64,000 nt of DNA from Candidatus Wallbacteria bacterium (lineage in GTDB: Bacteria; Muiribacteriota; UBA6191; JACPRK01). The notes under the pieces are model-generated. The model did no database searches. It had not been told where the DNA came from and saw nothing but the letters and a program-made list of their open reading frames with translations. Each line of letters begins with the position of its first letter. Positions within the stretch are counted from its first letter, which is position 1. Position numbers and translations under genes: made by a program. The stretch spans positions 37,872 to 101,871 of the forward strand of contig JACQZN010000080.1 in assembly GCA_016213845.1 (NCBI GenBank), written 5' to 3'. This document shows, piece after piece, positions 34,544-43,752 of the stretch.

Positions 34544-35848
34544 TCAGATGACCGTGCCTTCCTTGATGATGGCGCCCTTCTTGACGATGACGATGCCGTC
34601 GCGGATGGACCAGCCGGGTCCATCGGCGTGCTGCAGGTTCTGCGCGTTGGTGATCCGGGCGCCCGCGCCGATGCGCGCGTTCTTGTCGATGATCGCCTCC
34701 CGGATCTCGGCGCCGGCTCCGATTCCCAGGTGTGGCACGTCCCGAGAGATGTTTTGAGTCAAGTCCTCGGGGGTCTCGTAGAAGTCGGCACCCATCATGA
34801 CCGTGCGGGTGAGCTTGGCATTGCTCGAGACGATGCTGCGCAGTCCGATGACGGAATCGGTCACTTCGGCGTCCTCGAGGATGCAACCTTCGGAGATGAG
34901 AGCGCGCTTGATCACTGACGAGTAGAACTTGCTGCTGGGCAGGTAGCGGGCATTGGTGAAGATGGGGCTCTCGGGCTCGTAGATGTCGAATGGCGGGTAC
35001 TTCTGGGTCATCTGCAGATTCGCCTCGAAGAAGCTGCGGATGGTCCCGATGTCTTCCCAGTAGCCGTCGAATGAGTAGGCGAAGATCTTGAAGTCCTGAA
35101 TGGCGTCCGGGATCACGTGGCGGCCGAAGTCCTGGGCCTGGCGGCTCTGGAGCACGTGAAACATGACGTCGCGGTCGAAGACGTAGATGCCCATCGAGGC
35201 CAGGTAGCTCTCCTTGTCGGGGTTCATTCCGATCGAGGCCGCTTTCTCTCCCGTGATGGCGAGGCGGTCGAGCACGTCGTCTTCCTTGGGCTTCTCGACG
35301 AAGTTGACGATCCGGCCGCCGGGGGCGAGCTCCATGATTCCGAAGTCCTTGGCCTGCTCTCGCGTTGCCTGGACGGCGGCGATGGTGGCGTGGGCGCCTC
35401 GTTCGATGTGGTAGGAGAGCAGCGCGCGGAAATCCATCTTGTAGAGCTGGTCGCCCGAGAGGATGAGGAAGTGGCGCGGCGACCACCTCAGGAAGTGGCG
35501 GAGGTTGTGACGCACTGCGTCAGCCGTGCCCTGGAACCAGTCGGCGTTCTCCTCGGTCTGTTCGGCCGCAAGCACCTCCACGAACCCGCGCGAGAAGCTG
35601 TCGAACTTGTACGAGAGGTTGACGTGGCGGTTCAGCGAGGCCGAGTTGAACTGCGTCAGCACGAAGATGCGCCGGATCTGGCTGTTGATGCAGTTGCTGA
35701 TCGGGATGTCGATCAGTCGGTACTTGCCCCCCAGCGGCACGGCGGGCTTGGAGCGCTCCTCGGTCAGCGGATACAGGCGCGTGCCCCGGCCTCCGCCGAG
35801 CACGATCCCGACGGTCTCTTCGGCTGCATCGAGAATTCGAGCGTCCAT
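34544..35848 (-). CDS. glgC: Glucose-1-phosphate adenylyltransferase
   Basis: Predicted protein of 434 residues. GlgC makes ADP-glucose from ATP and glucose-1-phosphate, the committing step of bacterial glycogen synthesis. GIVLGGGRGTRLYPLTEERSKPAVPLGGKYRLIDIPISNC is the family's N-terminal nucleotide-binding signature (residues about 13-53). QGTADAVRHN and the C-terminal left-handed beta-helix repeats complete the enzyme. ATG 35848 overlaps the upstream kinase stop (TGATG), and GGAGG lies just before, so translation is coupled to the kinase gene. It is the last gene of the cNMP-kinase-glgC operon and convergent with rne. Confidence 0.96.
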   Translation of the reverse strand: MDARILDAAEETVGIVLGGGRGTRLYPLTEERSKPAVPLGGKYRLIDIPISNCINSQIRRIFVLTQFNSASLNRHVNLSYKFDSFSRGFVEVLAAEQTEENADWFQGTADAVRHNLRHFLRWSPRHFLILSGDQLYKMDFRALLSYHIERGAHATIAAVQATREQAKDFGIMELAPGGRIVNFVEKPKEDDVLDRLAITGEKAASIGMNPDKESYLASMGIYVFDRDVMFHVLQSRQAQDFGRHVIPDAIQDFKIFAYSFDGYWEDIGTIRSFFEANLQMTQKYPPFDIYEPESPIFTNARYLPSSKFYSSVIKRALISEGCILEDAEVTDSVIGLRSIVSSNAKLTRTVMMGADFYETPEDLTQNISRDVPHLGIGAGAEIREAIIDKNARIGAGARITNAQNLQHADGPGWSIRDGIVIVKKGAIIKEGTVI

Positions 35849-36963
35849 CACGCCTCCTTGAGCGGCAAGGTCAGCACGAAGGTGCTGCCCGATCCGGGAT
35901 CGCTGGTCCCGGCCAGCTCACCCCGGTTGGCCTCCGCAAGACCCCTGGCCAGCGAGAGTCCCAGCCCGGGACCTTGCTGCTCCATCGACTTGCGATTGAC
36001 CTGGTGAAAAGGGCGGAAGATGTCTGCCAGCTGCGAGGCGTCGATTCCGATACCTCGGTCTCGCACGCTCAGGCGGGCCGAGGCGCCCTCGATGGCCAGG
36101 TCGACCTCGATCGGGCTGGCGCCCGCAGCCGAGTACTTCACGGCATTGTCGACCAGCCGTTCGATCACGCCCTTGATGTGCTCGTCGTAGACTTCGGCCT
36201 CGACCGGAGCTTCCGGGATGCGCGCGACGATCTCGATCCCCTTGGCGGTTGCTTGCGCCGTCCAGCGCTCGACGACCAGCCGCACCAGCGGGCGCAGGTC
36301 CGTCGGGAGCTTCAGCAGGTCGGCTTCCTCCTTCACGCTTCCGGCCTGCACCTTGGCCGAGAGGATGAAGTCCTCGACCAGCTTGCCCAGCCGGTCGCCG
36401 CCCTTGCGGATCGAGGATAGAAAGTTCTTGAGCTCGTCGGGCTCGAACTTCACGTCTTCGGAGAGCAACAGGTCCGTCGTCCCCTTGATGCTGACCAGCG
36501 GTGTGACGAACTCGTGCGAGAGCACGTTGAGGATCTCGCGCTTGAGCGTGTCGACCTGCTCCCGCTGTTGCGCCGCGCGGGCGGCCACGCGCTTGAGCTT
36601 GCCGCGCACGGACGCCAGCAGCTCCTCTCCCGTCAGCGGCTTGACCAGGTAGTCGTCCGCGCCGAGCTCCTTGCCGGCAAGCATGTCTTCCTTGCCCCCT
36701 CGGGCCGTGAGGAACAGGAACGGGACCGTGGCAATTCCAGGTCGCGACTGCACCTGTTGAAAGAAGGCGTAGCCGTCCATGCCCGGCATGTTCACGTCGG
36801 AAATGATGAGGTCGGGCTCTTGAGTCCTCAGCAGCTCGAGCGCCGACACGGGCGACATGGCCGTCCAGACCTCGTAGCCGCCACGCTCCAACAGCAGCTG
36901 GAGGACCTCCAGAATGTTCTCCTCGTCGTCGACGACGAGGATCTTCGGTTTGTACTGGGTCAC
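35848..36963 (-). CDS. Response regulator-histidine kinase hybrid
   Basis: Predicted protein of 371 residues using GTG 36963, which starts just before the receiver domain. Residues 1-125 are a REC domain (ILVVDDEE, phospho-acceptor in DLIISDVNMPGMDG, Lys in DDYLVKPL). A short coiled coil leads to the HisKA box NVLSHEFVTPLVSIKGTTD (phospho-His) and an ATPase domain with N box DNAVKYSAAG, G1 DRGIGID and G2 GPGLGLSLA. There are no membrane segments, so the kinase is cytosolic. It lies 26 bp behind a cNMP-domain gene and overlaps glgC, which suggests coupling of a nucleotide or phosphorelay signal to glycogen synthesis. Confidence 0.93.
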   Translation of the reverse strand: MTQYKPKILVVDDEENILEVLQLLLERGGYEVWTAMSPVSALELLRTQEPDLIISDVNMPGMDGYAFFQQVQSRPGIATVPFLFLTARGGKEDMLAGKELGADDYLVKPLTGEELLASVRGKLKRVAARAAQQREQVDTLKREILNVLSHEFVTPLVSIKGTTDLLLSEDVKFEPDELKNFLSSIRKGGDRLGKLVEDFILSAKVQAGSVKEEADLLKLPTDLRPLVRLVVERWTAQATAKGIEIVARIPEAPVEAEVYDEHIKGVIERLVDNAVKYSAAGASPIEVDLAIEGASARLSVRDRGIGIDASQLADIFRPFHQVNRKSMEQQGPGLGLSLARGLAEANRGELAGTSDPGSGSTFVLTLPLKEA

Positions 36964-36989
36964 GTTGATGGGGCTCCGGGCGGCGCGGG

Positions 36990-37424
36990 TCAGTGCGATT
37001 GGTGGGCCTTGAGCGCGGCGTCCACGGCTCTTGGCTCCAGCTTTCCAGCGGCGATGAGGTCCTCGAGGCCCTGGTGCAGGGAGCGGATGCGCTCGCACAT
37101 GCTCCGCAAGAGTGTCAGACCGATGTTGGGGTCCCCCTTGAGACGGTCCCTGACCGTGTTCCGCTCGAGCACCATCAGGCGCGCCGAGCCCCGCACGGTC
37201 GCAGTCGCCGACCTGGGCTGGTCGTCGAATAGCGCCATCTCCCCGAAGAACCTGCCCTTGCCGAGCACACCGTAGACCAACTTCTCCCCGTCGACCACCG
37301 ACGAGATCTCCACCTGGCCGTCCTGGATGATGAACATCTCCCGCCCGGCATCGCCTTCCCGGAAAATCACGGTGCCGTCCGCGTAGGTCTTCCCGAACAG
37401 TGCCTCGGAGTCGTGTGCTTGCAT
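36990..37424 (-). CDS. Single-domain cyclic-nucleotide-binding protein (paralogue)
   Basis: Predicted protein of 144 residues with GAGGG close before ATG 37424. One cNMP-binding barrel (DGTVIFREGDAGREMFIIQDG, then GRFFGEMALFDDQPRSATATV) is followed by a helical tail (MCERIRSLHQGLEDL). It aligns end to end with the protein at 25707-26138, including the R-I-R-S-L tail, and likewise lacks a DNA-binding domain. It is the first gene of the operon with the hybrid kinase and glgC. Confidence 0.9.
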   Translation of the reverse strand: MQAHDSEALFGKTYADGTVIFREGDAGREMFIIQDGQVEISSVVDGEKLVYGVLGKGRFFGEMALFDDQPRSATATVRGSARLMVLERNTVRDRLKGDPNIGLTLLRSMCERIRSLHQGLEDLIAAGKLEPRAVDAALKAHQSH

Positions 37425-37537
37425 GCCCTCGTCTTCCCGCTCGCCCCGGCCCGAGGGATCGTAGCAGACGACCGGGGCCAGATCAAATCAACCGCAGTCC
37501 AGGAGGAGGGTCATGATCATCGGCATGCCGCGCCAAA

Positions 37538-37600
37538 ACATCCACAACGTCATGATCCAGTGTTGGCCGGTTATCCACCGGGTTATCCACAGTATCCCCA
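37538..37600 (+). other. Cluster of DnaA-box-like sites (candidate replication origin)
   Basis: TTATCCACC (37571-37579), TTATCCACA (37583-37591, the exact consensus DnaA box) and GTATCCCCA (37592-37600) are in direct orientation. A weaker ACATCCACA lies at 37538-37546. They lie in the 278-bp gap between rsmG and the cNMP gene. mnmG/rsmG (gidA/gidB) commonly flank bacterial origins. No strongly AT-rich unwinding element is obvious, and dnaA or parAB are not in the window. Confidence 0.5.
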
Positions 37601-37702
37601 GTGGAAATCCTCGAAGCAGCGCAAAATGACCGCGCGCGGCCCGGGCCTTGTCCTGCGGCGGCCGATCGCCGGCTTGGCCGAGTCCACCGGTCCGTCCTTC
37701 GC

Positions 37703-38494
37703 TCAGAGCGATTTTCGCGCTATCTGAGCGGCCGGTCTGGGATACGCGGCAGGAGTCGGACCCGTCTTCTCGATGGCGATCATGGTGAAGTCCGAGGGCG
37801 CTTCGGGAAGGCGGTAGGTCGTGGCGTCGACCAGACGCCCCGCAAGCGCCTGGATTGCCCTTGCGGCGGCTGAGAGCTCCTCTGGCGCCGACGGTCCCTT
37901 CGGCGAGAGGAACAGGCCGCCCACCTTCAGGAGAGGGAGGCCGTACTCCAGCGAGACGGCCAGCGAAGCGCATGCGCGCGAAGTGACGGCCCCGTGGCGA
38001 TCGCGGTGGGCGCGGTCTCGGCCCAGCTCCTCCGCCCGCGCGCAGAGGACTTCGACGTTCGCGAGCGCCAGACGCTCCTTTGCCTCCAGGAGGAAGCGGG
38101 CCTTCTTGCGAACGCTCTCGACCAGAAGGACACGTGCCCCTGGAAGCAGCAGAGCCAGCGGCAGCCCCGGGAGACCGCCTCCCGAGCCGAGATCCACCAG
38201 TGTCCCGAGCGGCCGGCCGGGCAGCCGGGCCGCGAACTGGACGGCGTCCGCGAGGTGGCGCGCCACCAGCTCTCTGGGGGAGCGGCAACCGGTCAGGTTG
38301 ACCACCTGGTTTCGCTCGAGCAGAAACGCCGAGTACTCGGCCAGCCGTGCGACGGAGCCGGTCGGGAGCGCAACGCCTTTCCCGGAGGCGAAGGGGACCA
38401 GGAGGCCTTCGAGAAGCCGCTGGAACTCCTCGACCGTGGCCGAACCGGAGTCACCGGGCGGGGGGAGGGGAGCGGGAGAGGGCGCGCCGGGCAC
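37703..38494 (-). CDS. rsmG: 16S rRNA (guanine527-N7)-methyltransferase
   Basis: Predicted protein of 263 residues, start GTG 38494. RsmG (GidB) methylates G527 in the 530 loop of 16S rRNA using SAM. The SAM-binding LVDLGSGGGLPGLPLALLLP and the flanking NVVNLTG-like segment (QVVNLTGCRSPRELVARHLADAV) are diagnostic. SRACASL matches the family's SRA motif. An N-terminal extension of about 35 residues is Pro-rich. It follows the Hpt gene by 4 nt and lies next to the DnaA-box cluster. Confidence 0.94.
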   Translation of the reverse strand: MPGAPSPAPLPPPGDSGSATVEEFQRLLEGLLVPFASGKGVALPTGSVARLAEYSAFLLERNQVVNLTGCRSPRELVARHLADAVQFAARLPGRPLGTLVDLGSGGGLPGLPLALLLPGARVLLVESVRKKARFLLEAKERLALANVEVLCARAEELGRDRAHRDRHGAVTSRACASLAVSLEYGLPLLKVGGLFLSPKGPSAPEELSAAARAIQALAGRLVDATTYRLPEAPSDFTMIAIEKTGPTPAAYPRPAAQIARKSL

Positions 38495-38498
38495 GACT

Positions 38499-38948
38499 CT
38501 AGGCCATACTCCGCAAGAGTTCCTCGACGAGGGCGAAGCCCTCCTGGAGAACCTGGACGAGGTCGTTCGTCGGAGACAGGCGCTTTTCCTTGAGCTCTTC
38601 GAAGGCGCGCTCCAGACCGTGGGCGAGGTACGAAAGCCTGTTGAACCCCATGGTCGCGGCGGAGCCCTTCATCATGTGACAGAAGCGGAAAGCTTCGGCG
38701 AGCTGAGGTTGGTCGACGGCGGCGCCCGAAGCGAGGGCGTTGACGGTGACGCGGATCTTGTCGAGGATGCTGCCGGTCTCGCTCTTGAAGTCCTCGAGGA
38801 ACTCGGGGAAGTAGCTCTGCTCGGAGTCCTCTGCGTCGACGGCGTTGCCGAAAGCCTCGACGAAGGCCCGAGTGGCCAGGGGACCGCCCTTCAGCAGGCT
38901 GGAGAAGTCGGCGATACGGGCCTTCAGCTCAATGGGTTTGAGGGTCAT
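38499..38948 (-). CDS. Hpt-domain phosphotransfer protein
   Basis: Predicted protein of 149 residues. The phosphotransfer signature [12 protein letters not shown] (H-x-x-KG-x-A) is in the middle of a helical protein, with [16 protein letters not shown] following as the second helix of the Hpt bundle. It would carry phosphate between a kinase and a receiver. ATG 38948 overlaps the mnmG stop (ATGA), so translation is coupled to mnmG, an unusual place for a signalling gene. Possible partners in the window are the REC-kinase (35848) and the lone receiver (54912). Confidence 0.9.
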   Translation of the reverse strand: MTLKPIELKARIADFSSLLKGGPLATRAFVEAFGNAVDAEDSEQSYFPEFLEDFKSETGSILDKIRVTVNALASGAAVDQPQLAEAFRFCHMMKGSAATMGFNRLSYLAHGLERAFEELKEKRLSPTNDLVQVLQEGFALVEELLRSMA

Positions 38949-40858
38949 GTCTGGGGTGCCTCGTCGTCCTTTGCCGCGCCCTGGAGGTGTCGCTTGGCCC
39001 AACCGATGAGGAGCGAGACGTCGGACATTCGGACGCCCGCGATGCGGGACGCCTGGCCGACCGAGGTGGGGCGCAACTGTTCCAGCCGCGATCTCGCTTC
39101 CCGGCTGATGGCTGGGATGTCCGAATAGTCGAGGTCGCGCGGGATGGGGAGATCCTCGAGGCGGCGGAAGTCCGCCAGGTGGCGTTCCTGCTTTCGGATG
39201 TACCCCTCGTACTTCACCTCTAGAGTGACCTCTTCCACGATTTCCATCGGCAGTTGGGGATTGGCGGGATAGCCTAGCACCCCGAGATGGGAGTAGTCGA
39301 GTTCCGGCCGCCGGAGGAGCTCGGCTGCGCTGCGACGTGCGCCCAGCGGGGCGCTTCCGAGCTCTGCCAGGGCGATTTCGACCTCGGGAGAGGGGGTGAT
39401 GGACAGGGTGCGGAGCCGCGCGAGCTCGAGCTCGATCAGCTCGAGTTTGCGGCGGTGGTGGTTGCGGCGTTCCTCGGAGACGTGGGGCATGCCGGCGACC
39501 AGGCCGGTCAACCGCCGGTCGGCGTTGTCATGGCGCAACAGGAGGCGGTACTCGGAACGGGAGGTGAAGATGCGGTAGGGTTCGTCGGCGCCCTTGGAGG
39601 TGAGGTCGTCGATCATCACCCCGATGAAGGCCTCGTCGCGCCCCAGGACCAGCGGCGGCAGGTCCAGGAGCTGCCGCACGGCGTTCAAGCCCGCGAGCAT
39701 GCCCTGGCCCGCTGCCTCCTCGTAGCCGGAGGTGCCGTTTACCTGGCCGGCGAAATAGAGTGAGCGGACCCGGCGGCTCTCGAGGGTCTTGTCGAGCTGT
39801 CGGGGATCGACGGCGTCGTACTCGACGGCGTACCCGGGGCGCAGCATCTCGGCGCGCTCCAGCCCTGGGAGGCTCCGGAGCATCTCGAGCTGGAGCTCCT
39901 CGGGCATACAGGTGGAGAACCCCTGGACGTACATCTCGACCGTGTCGAGCGCCTCCGGCTCGATGTAGACGGGGTGGCTCTCCTTGTCCGGGAACTTGAC
40001 GATCTTGTCCTCGACGCTCGGGCAGTACCGGGGGCCGATTCCCCGTATAGCCCCCGAGTAGAGCGGAGAGCGTCCGATGTTGTCCCGGATCAGCTGCTGG
40101 GTCCGCTGGGTCGTTCGAGTCAAGTAGCAGGGATACTGCGGGCGCGAGGCTGGAGGGGACAGATACGAGAAGCGCGCCTGCGGCTCCATCCCCGGCTGCG
40201 GCTCCATGCGCGCGTAGTCGATACTGTCGCGGTGCACACGGGGCGGCGTGCCCGTCTTCAGACGCCGCATCGCCATGCCGAGCGATACCAGCGAATCCGA
40301 GAGATCCACCGACGGAAGCTCGCCCTGCCGGCCCGCCGGGAAGCTTCTTTCGCCCACGTGGACGCGGCCGTTCAGAAAGGTCCCGGAGGTCACGATCAGC
40401 GCCCGGCACTCGAGCTCGCCTGTTCGCTCGGCTCGGACGCCCCGGACGCGACCCTTTTCCACCAGGATCTCGACGGCCACGTCCTCCAGGATTTGCAGGC
40501 CGGGCGTGCGCTCGATCGTCTCCCGCATCTGGCGCTTGTACTGCGTCTTGTCGCTCTGCGCGCGCAACGAGCGCGCCGAAGGCCCCTTTCCAGTATTGAG
40601 GTATCGCACCTGCAGGTACGTCCGGTCGGTGTTCTGCGCCATCTCCCCGCCCAGCGCATCGACTTCCCGCACCAGGTGGCCCTTACCCGGACCGCCAATC
40701 GACGGGTTGCACGGCATGTGCGCGATGCTGCCGGCCGAAAGCGTCATCATGCAGGTCGAAAGCCCCGATCGCGCCGCGACCAGCGCGGCCTCGCAACCGG
40801 CGTGGCCGGCGCCGATCACGATCACGTCGTAACGATTCTGCACCCGGCCGGCTCCCAT
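38945..40858 (-). CDS. mnmG: tRNA uridine-5-carboxymethylaminomethyl(34) synthesis enzyme
   Basis: Predicted protein of 637 residues. MnmG (GidA) with MnmE modifies U34 of certain tRNAs using FAD. The FAD-binding [16 protein letters not shown] is at the N-terminus; [26 protein letters not shown] and the later [31 protein letters not shown] are family signatures. The C-terminal helical domain is present, so it is full length. GGAG lies before ATG 40858. It sits 20 bp behind a pseudopilin gene and overlaps the Hpt gene. mnmE is not in the window. Confidence 0.97.
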   Translation of the reverse strand: MGAGRVQNRYDVIVIGAGHAGCEAALVAARSGLSTCMMTLSAGSIAHMPCNPSIGGPGKGHLVREVDALGGEMAQNTDRTYLQVRYLNTGKGPSARSLRAQSDKTQYKRQMRETIERTPGLQILEDVAVEILVEKGRVRGVRAERTGELECRALIVTSGTFLNGRVHVGERSFPAGRQGELPSVDLSDSLVSLGMAMRRLKTGTPPRVHRDSIDYARMEPQPGMEPQARFSYLSPPASRPQYPCYLTRTTQRTQQLIRDNIGRSPLYSGAIRGIGPRYCPSVEDKIVKFPDKESHPVYIEPEALDTVEMYVQGFSTCMPEELQLEMLRSLPGLERAEMLRPGYAVEYDAVDPRQLDKTLESRRVRSLYFAGQVNGTSGYEEAAGQGMLAGLNAVRQLLDLPPLVLGRDEAFIGVMIDDLTSKGADEPYRIFTSRSEYRLLLRHDNADRRLTGLVAGMPHVSEERRNHHRRKLELIELELARLRTLSITPSPEVEIALAELGSAPLGARRSAAELLRRPELDYSHLGVLGYPANPQLPMEIVEEVTLEVKYEGYIRKQERHLADFRRLEDLPIPRDLDYSDIPAISREARSRLEQLRPTSVGQASRIAGVRMSDVSLLIGWAKRHLQGAAKDDEAPQT

Positions 40859-40878
40859 GGCTCTCCGCGCGCTCGGGC

Positions 40879-41823
40879 TCAGCTGGCCGGCGGGACGAAT
40901 AGCCCGCCCGTCGCCGGTCCCGTCGTCAACAGGACTCGGTCCGTGCTCAACAATGCACCGTCGGAGCTGCGCAAGAGGTGGAACGCCCTGCGCGCATCCC
41001 CTGGGCCGGGGTCCACCACCACGCCCAGCTCCAGCGCCACCGGACGCGCCAGCCGCAGCTTCACCGTGAAGGGGGAATCGAGGTCGACCACCGCCGTCAG
41101 GACATTCTCGCCGCGCCGGCTTTGCAGGCTCGCCAGGTCGGATTGCCCCAGCTGGGCCGCCTGCGTGGTCACCACGAAGTTCTCCTTGCTCATCTCGAAG
41201 ACCGGCTGGTTACGCCGATCGACGACACTGCGCGCGAGCTCGCGGCTGAAGTCCACCTCCAGGTAGAGCCTCTGCTGCGTCAGGCGCGCCCTCACGGGCG
41301 CGAAGGGCGGCACGTAGGCGTCGAACACGTCGTCGCCGGGATCGTCGGGCGTGTGCGGCTGGCCGTCGGGGCCGTACGAGAAGATCCACCCCTTCTGCAC
41401 GTCGACCCGGTAGTCTCCTCCCCAGGGGTCCAGCACCAGGTTCGGCACTATGTTGAACTTCAAGAGCTTCTCGAACGTCGGGTGCAGCGAAGCATCGTCC
41501 TCGTACTCGGTGCGATAGGGAGTCAGATCGGTCGCTCCCTGGCGAGGGGTCCACGGCGGGCCGTCTTCCTCGTAGCGAAACACGTCGCTCGACAGCGGAC
41601 CGGACTTGTAGCTGTTCTTCAAGAGCCCTACAGCCTTCTTGAGTTGCTGGATGTCCGTCTTGGCCCGCCCGATCCGCTGCTCGGGAAGCACCGCGCCGTA
41701 GTAGACGTTCGCCGTGGTCGCCAGCACAAGCATGATCGACATTGTCACGAGGATCTCGACCAGGGAAAACCCGCATCCCCGGGCCGGACGACCGCCCCTC
41801 AGAACGTGGTCGGGAACAGCCAT
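40879..41823 (-). CDS. GspG-like pseudopilin / type IV pilin-like protein
   Basis: Predicted protein of 314 residues. The 18-residue leader ends ARGCG and is followed by [19 protein letters not shown]: cleavage after Gly, Glu at +5, hydrophobic helix. The next 100 residues ([22 protein letters not shown], then [11 protein letters not shown] and [19 protein letters not shown]) match major pseudopilins of the GspG type, including the calcium-site-like tail. An extra beta-rich C-terminal domain of about 150 residues follows. ATG 41823 overlaps the end of the prepilin peptidase gene by 25 nt; the long open frame upstream of it is read-through in another gene. Confidence 0.88.
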   Translation of the reverse strand: MAVPDHVLRGGRPARGCGFSLVEILVTMSIMLVLATTANVYYGAVLPEQRIGRAKTDIQQLKKAVGLLKNSYKSGPLSSDVFRYEEDGPPWTPRQGATDLTPYRTEYEDDASLHPTFEKLLKFNIVPNLVLDPWGGDYRVDVQKGWIFSYGPDGQPHTPDDPGDDVFDAYVPPFAPVRARLTQQRLYLEVDFSRELARSVVDRRNQPVFEMSKENFVVTTQAAQLGQSDLASLQSRRGENVLTAVVDLDSPFTVKLRLARPVALELGVVVDPGPGDARRAFHLLRSSDGALLSTDRVLLTTGPATGGLFVPPAS

Positions 41824-43001
41824 TGCGCGATTCGCGACGTCACCCAGTTGTTGAAGCCCATGTAGGAGTAGAACATCGTCTCGGCGCCGAAGAACATCAC
41901 CAGCAGCGTACCCAGACAGATATACGGCCCGAAGGCGAACTTCGTGTACCCATGCTCCTTCTGCCCGCGGCCCGCCCAGAGCACCAGCCCCCCGGCCACC
42001 GCCCCGACCAGCGCCGAGTAGAAGAGCGAGATCAATACGTATCTCCAGCCCAGGAAGGCACCGATGAACCCCGCCAGCTTGATGTCGCCTCCGCCCAGAG
42101 CGTCGGTGCCCGCGATCCAGGTGCCGATGCGGCCCAGCGCCAGGAGCGCCCCACCGCCGACGACGAACCCGGCCAGCGAGTCGACCAGCGTGATGTAGCC
42201 GTAGCTTCGGTCGTAGTCCGGCGGCAGCCACCGGGCCAGCAGTCCGTCGTCGATCCAGCCCGCGGCCAAGAGCGCCTGGGTCACTCCGCAATAGGCCACC
42301 CCCAGGACGACGCCGATCGTGTTGATCTCGTCCGGGATGATCTGGAACTGCCAGTCCACCGTCGCGCAGACGACGAAGGCTGCCCCTAGAAGCAGGTACC
42401 CGACCAGCAGCCACGTCGGGCCGAAACGCCAGGCCAGAAGCCCGAAAAGCAGCGCCGTGACCAGCTCGACCAGAGGCCGTACCCAGCTCTGCTTTCCGCC
42501 GCATGCGCGGCATCGCAGCCGGTTCCTCAGCAACGAGGCGAGCGGCAAGTAGTCGGCCAGTCCGAACCTCAATCCGCAGTGCAGGCACGCGGCTCCGGGC
42601 CGCAGTGCCCGGTAGTTCGAGAACTTCACCGCGTACACGAAGTACGGGAGCAGCGGCACCTTGTCGTACCACCGCAGCCCCAGCTCGGAGGGGCCGAAGA
42701 AGAGCGACAGCAATGGAAAGCGGCTGAACCAGGGCAGCCGCTGGTAATCCTCCTCCATGAAGCGGTTCCGCTCCAGGTAGCGCTGCCGGCGCCGGAGCCA
42801 GGGGTCGACCGCTGCTCCTTTGCTGGAGCCGCGCAAACGTCTGCCCGCACGGAACCGGCCCGGTTGCATCGGCGGCGCCCCCAGCGCCGGCAAGCGCACC
42901 GACGTCTCGATGTCCTCGTAGGGCAACCGATCGATCCACGTCGCCAGCACGCTGCCGACGAACAGCCCCAGCAATGCCGTAGAGACTATGAAGAACGTCA
43001 T
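41799..43001 (-). CDS. Type IV prepilin peptidase (A24 family) with a cytoplasmic insert
   Basis: Predicted protein of 400 residues. It cleaves the leader of prepilins and pseudopilins and methylates the new N-terminus at the inner membrane. Catalytic aspartates are in VDWQFQIIPDEIN and GGGDIKL. The zinc cysteines are CLHC and CRAC. Compared with the usual protein, about 100 hydrophilic residues are inserted between the first transmembrane helix (GLFVGSVLATWIDRLP) and the cysteine domain. It probably serves the pilins at 14305, 16480 and 40879, and possibly the fusion protein at 15488. TATAAT at 43039-43044 may drive this operon. Confidence 0.93.
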   Translation of the reverse strand: MTFFIVSTALLGLFVGSVLATWIDRLPYEDIETSVRLPALGAPPMQPGRFRAGRRLRGSSKGAAVDPWLRRRQRYLERNRFMEEDYQRLPWFSRFPLLSLFFGPSELGLRWYDKVPLLPYFVYAVKFSNYRALRPGAACLHCGLRFGLADYLPLASLLRNRLRCRACGGKQSWVRPLVELVTALLFGLLAWRFGPTWLLVGYLLLGAAFVVCATVDWQFQIIPDEINTIGVVLGVAYCGVTQALLAAGWIDDGLLARWLPPDYDRSYGYITLVDSLAGFVVGGGALLALGRIGTWIAGTDALGGGDIKLAGFIGAFLGWRYVLISLFYSALVGAVAGGLVLWAGRGQKEHGYTKFAFGPYICLGTLLVMFFGAETMFYSYMGFNNWVTSRIAQWLFPTTF

Positions 43002-43038
43002 GCAATTCCCGTCGGCGGACTTCGCGCCGGGCCGGGCG

Positions 43039-43044
43039 ATTATA
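43039..43044 (-). promoter_or_regulatory. -10-like box upstream of the prepilin peptidase operon
   Basis: TATAAT on the minus strand, about 38 nt before ATG 43001. The hexamer 17 bp upstream (TCCGGA) is a poor -35. Confidence 0.4.
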
Positions 43045-43197
43045 GCATCCACGCTCGCAACTCCGGAGGCGCGACACGAGAAGAGGATGCAGCCCAGGTG
43101 TTTCACTGAGACGACGGACTCGCGGCTGCGCCGCCCTGGACCCCGGGGCCAAGTTGGCGCTAGGCTGGCCGTGGAACGGTTGCGAACGGAGGCGGGC

Positions 43198-43713
43198 ATG
43201 GAGAAGTCGCATCGGTTGGACGGGGCGCGCGCGGCCATCGTCGTGGCGTCCGACAGCGGCGCGCGGGGCGAGCGGGCCGATACGAGCGGCGGCTGGCTGG
43301 CAGAGCGATTGCGTCTTCTGGGGGCCGACGTGCTCGACCTCCGGGTCGTTCCCGACGATGTCGACAGCCTTCGACAGGCGCTGGTGGCCTGCTGCGACGA
43401 GCTGGGAGCCGATCTGGTCTTCACGTGCGGAGGCACGGGCTTCACCCAGCGCGACGTCACGCCTGAGGCAACACTCGGCGTCGTGGAGCGGCTTGTCCCG
43501 GGGATTCCCGAGGCGATGCGCGCAGCCTCGCTCGCCATCACCCCCATGGCGATGTTGTCTCGAGGAGTCGCAGGAATCCGGGGGAAGTCCCTCATCCTGA
43601 ACCTGCCCGGAAGCCCGAAGGCCGTGCAGGAGAACGTCGAGGTGGTGCTGCCGATCCTGCCGCACGCCGTCGAGACCCTGCGCAGCTACACGGGCGTCAA
43701 TTGCGCGCGCTGA
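43198..43713 (+). CDS. MogA/MoaB-family molybdopterin protein
   Basis: Predicted protein of 171 residues; GGAGG precedes ATG 43198. The molybdenum cofactor-binding fold is shown by VFTCGGTGFTQRDVTPEAT (GGTG loop and conserved Asp) and LNLPGSPKAVQENVEVVLP near the C-terminus. MogA adenylylates molybdopterin before metal insertion; MoaB proteins are close relatives, and the two cannot be told apart here. No other moa or moe gene is in the window. It is convergent with the cohesin-like cluster. Confidence 0.92.
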   Translation: MEKSHRLDGARAAIVVASDSGARGERADTSGGWLAERLRLLGADVLDLRVVPDDVDSLRQALVACCDELGADLVFTCGGTGFTQRDVTPEATLGVVERLVPGIPEAMRAASLAITPMAMLSRGVAGIRGKSLILNLPGSPKAVQENVEVVLPILPHAVETLRSYTGVNCAR

Positions 43714-43752
43714 GCGTGTCCCTCGGGCCTTGGCGTTCCCGGGGGTGATGGC

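Noticed and set aside
40879..43665. 928-codon frame joining the pseudopilin to upstream sequence
   Set aside because: The upstream 600 codons are an alternative frame of the prepilin peptidase gene. The true pseudopilin begins at ATG 41823, just before its leader peptide.
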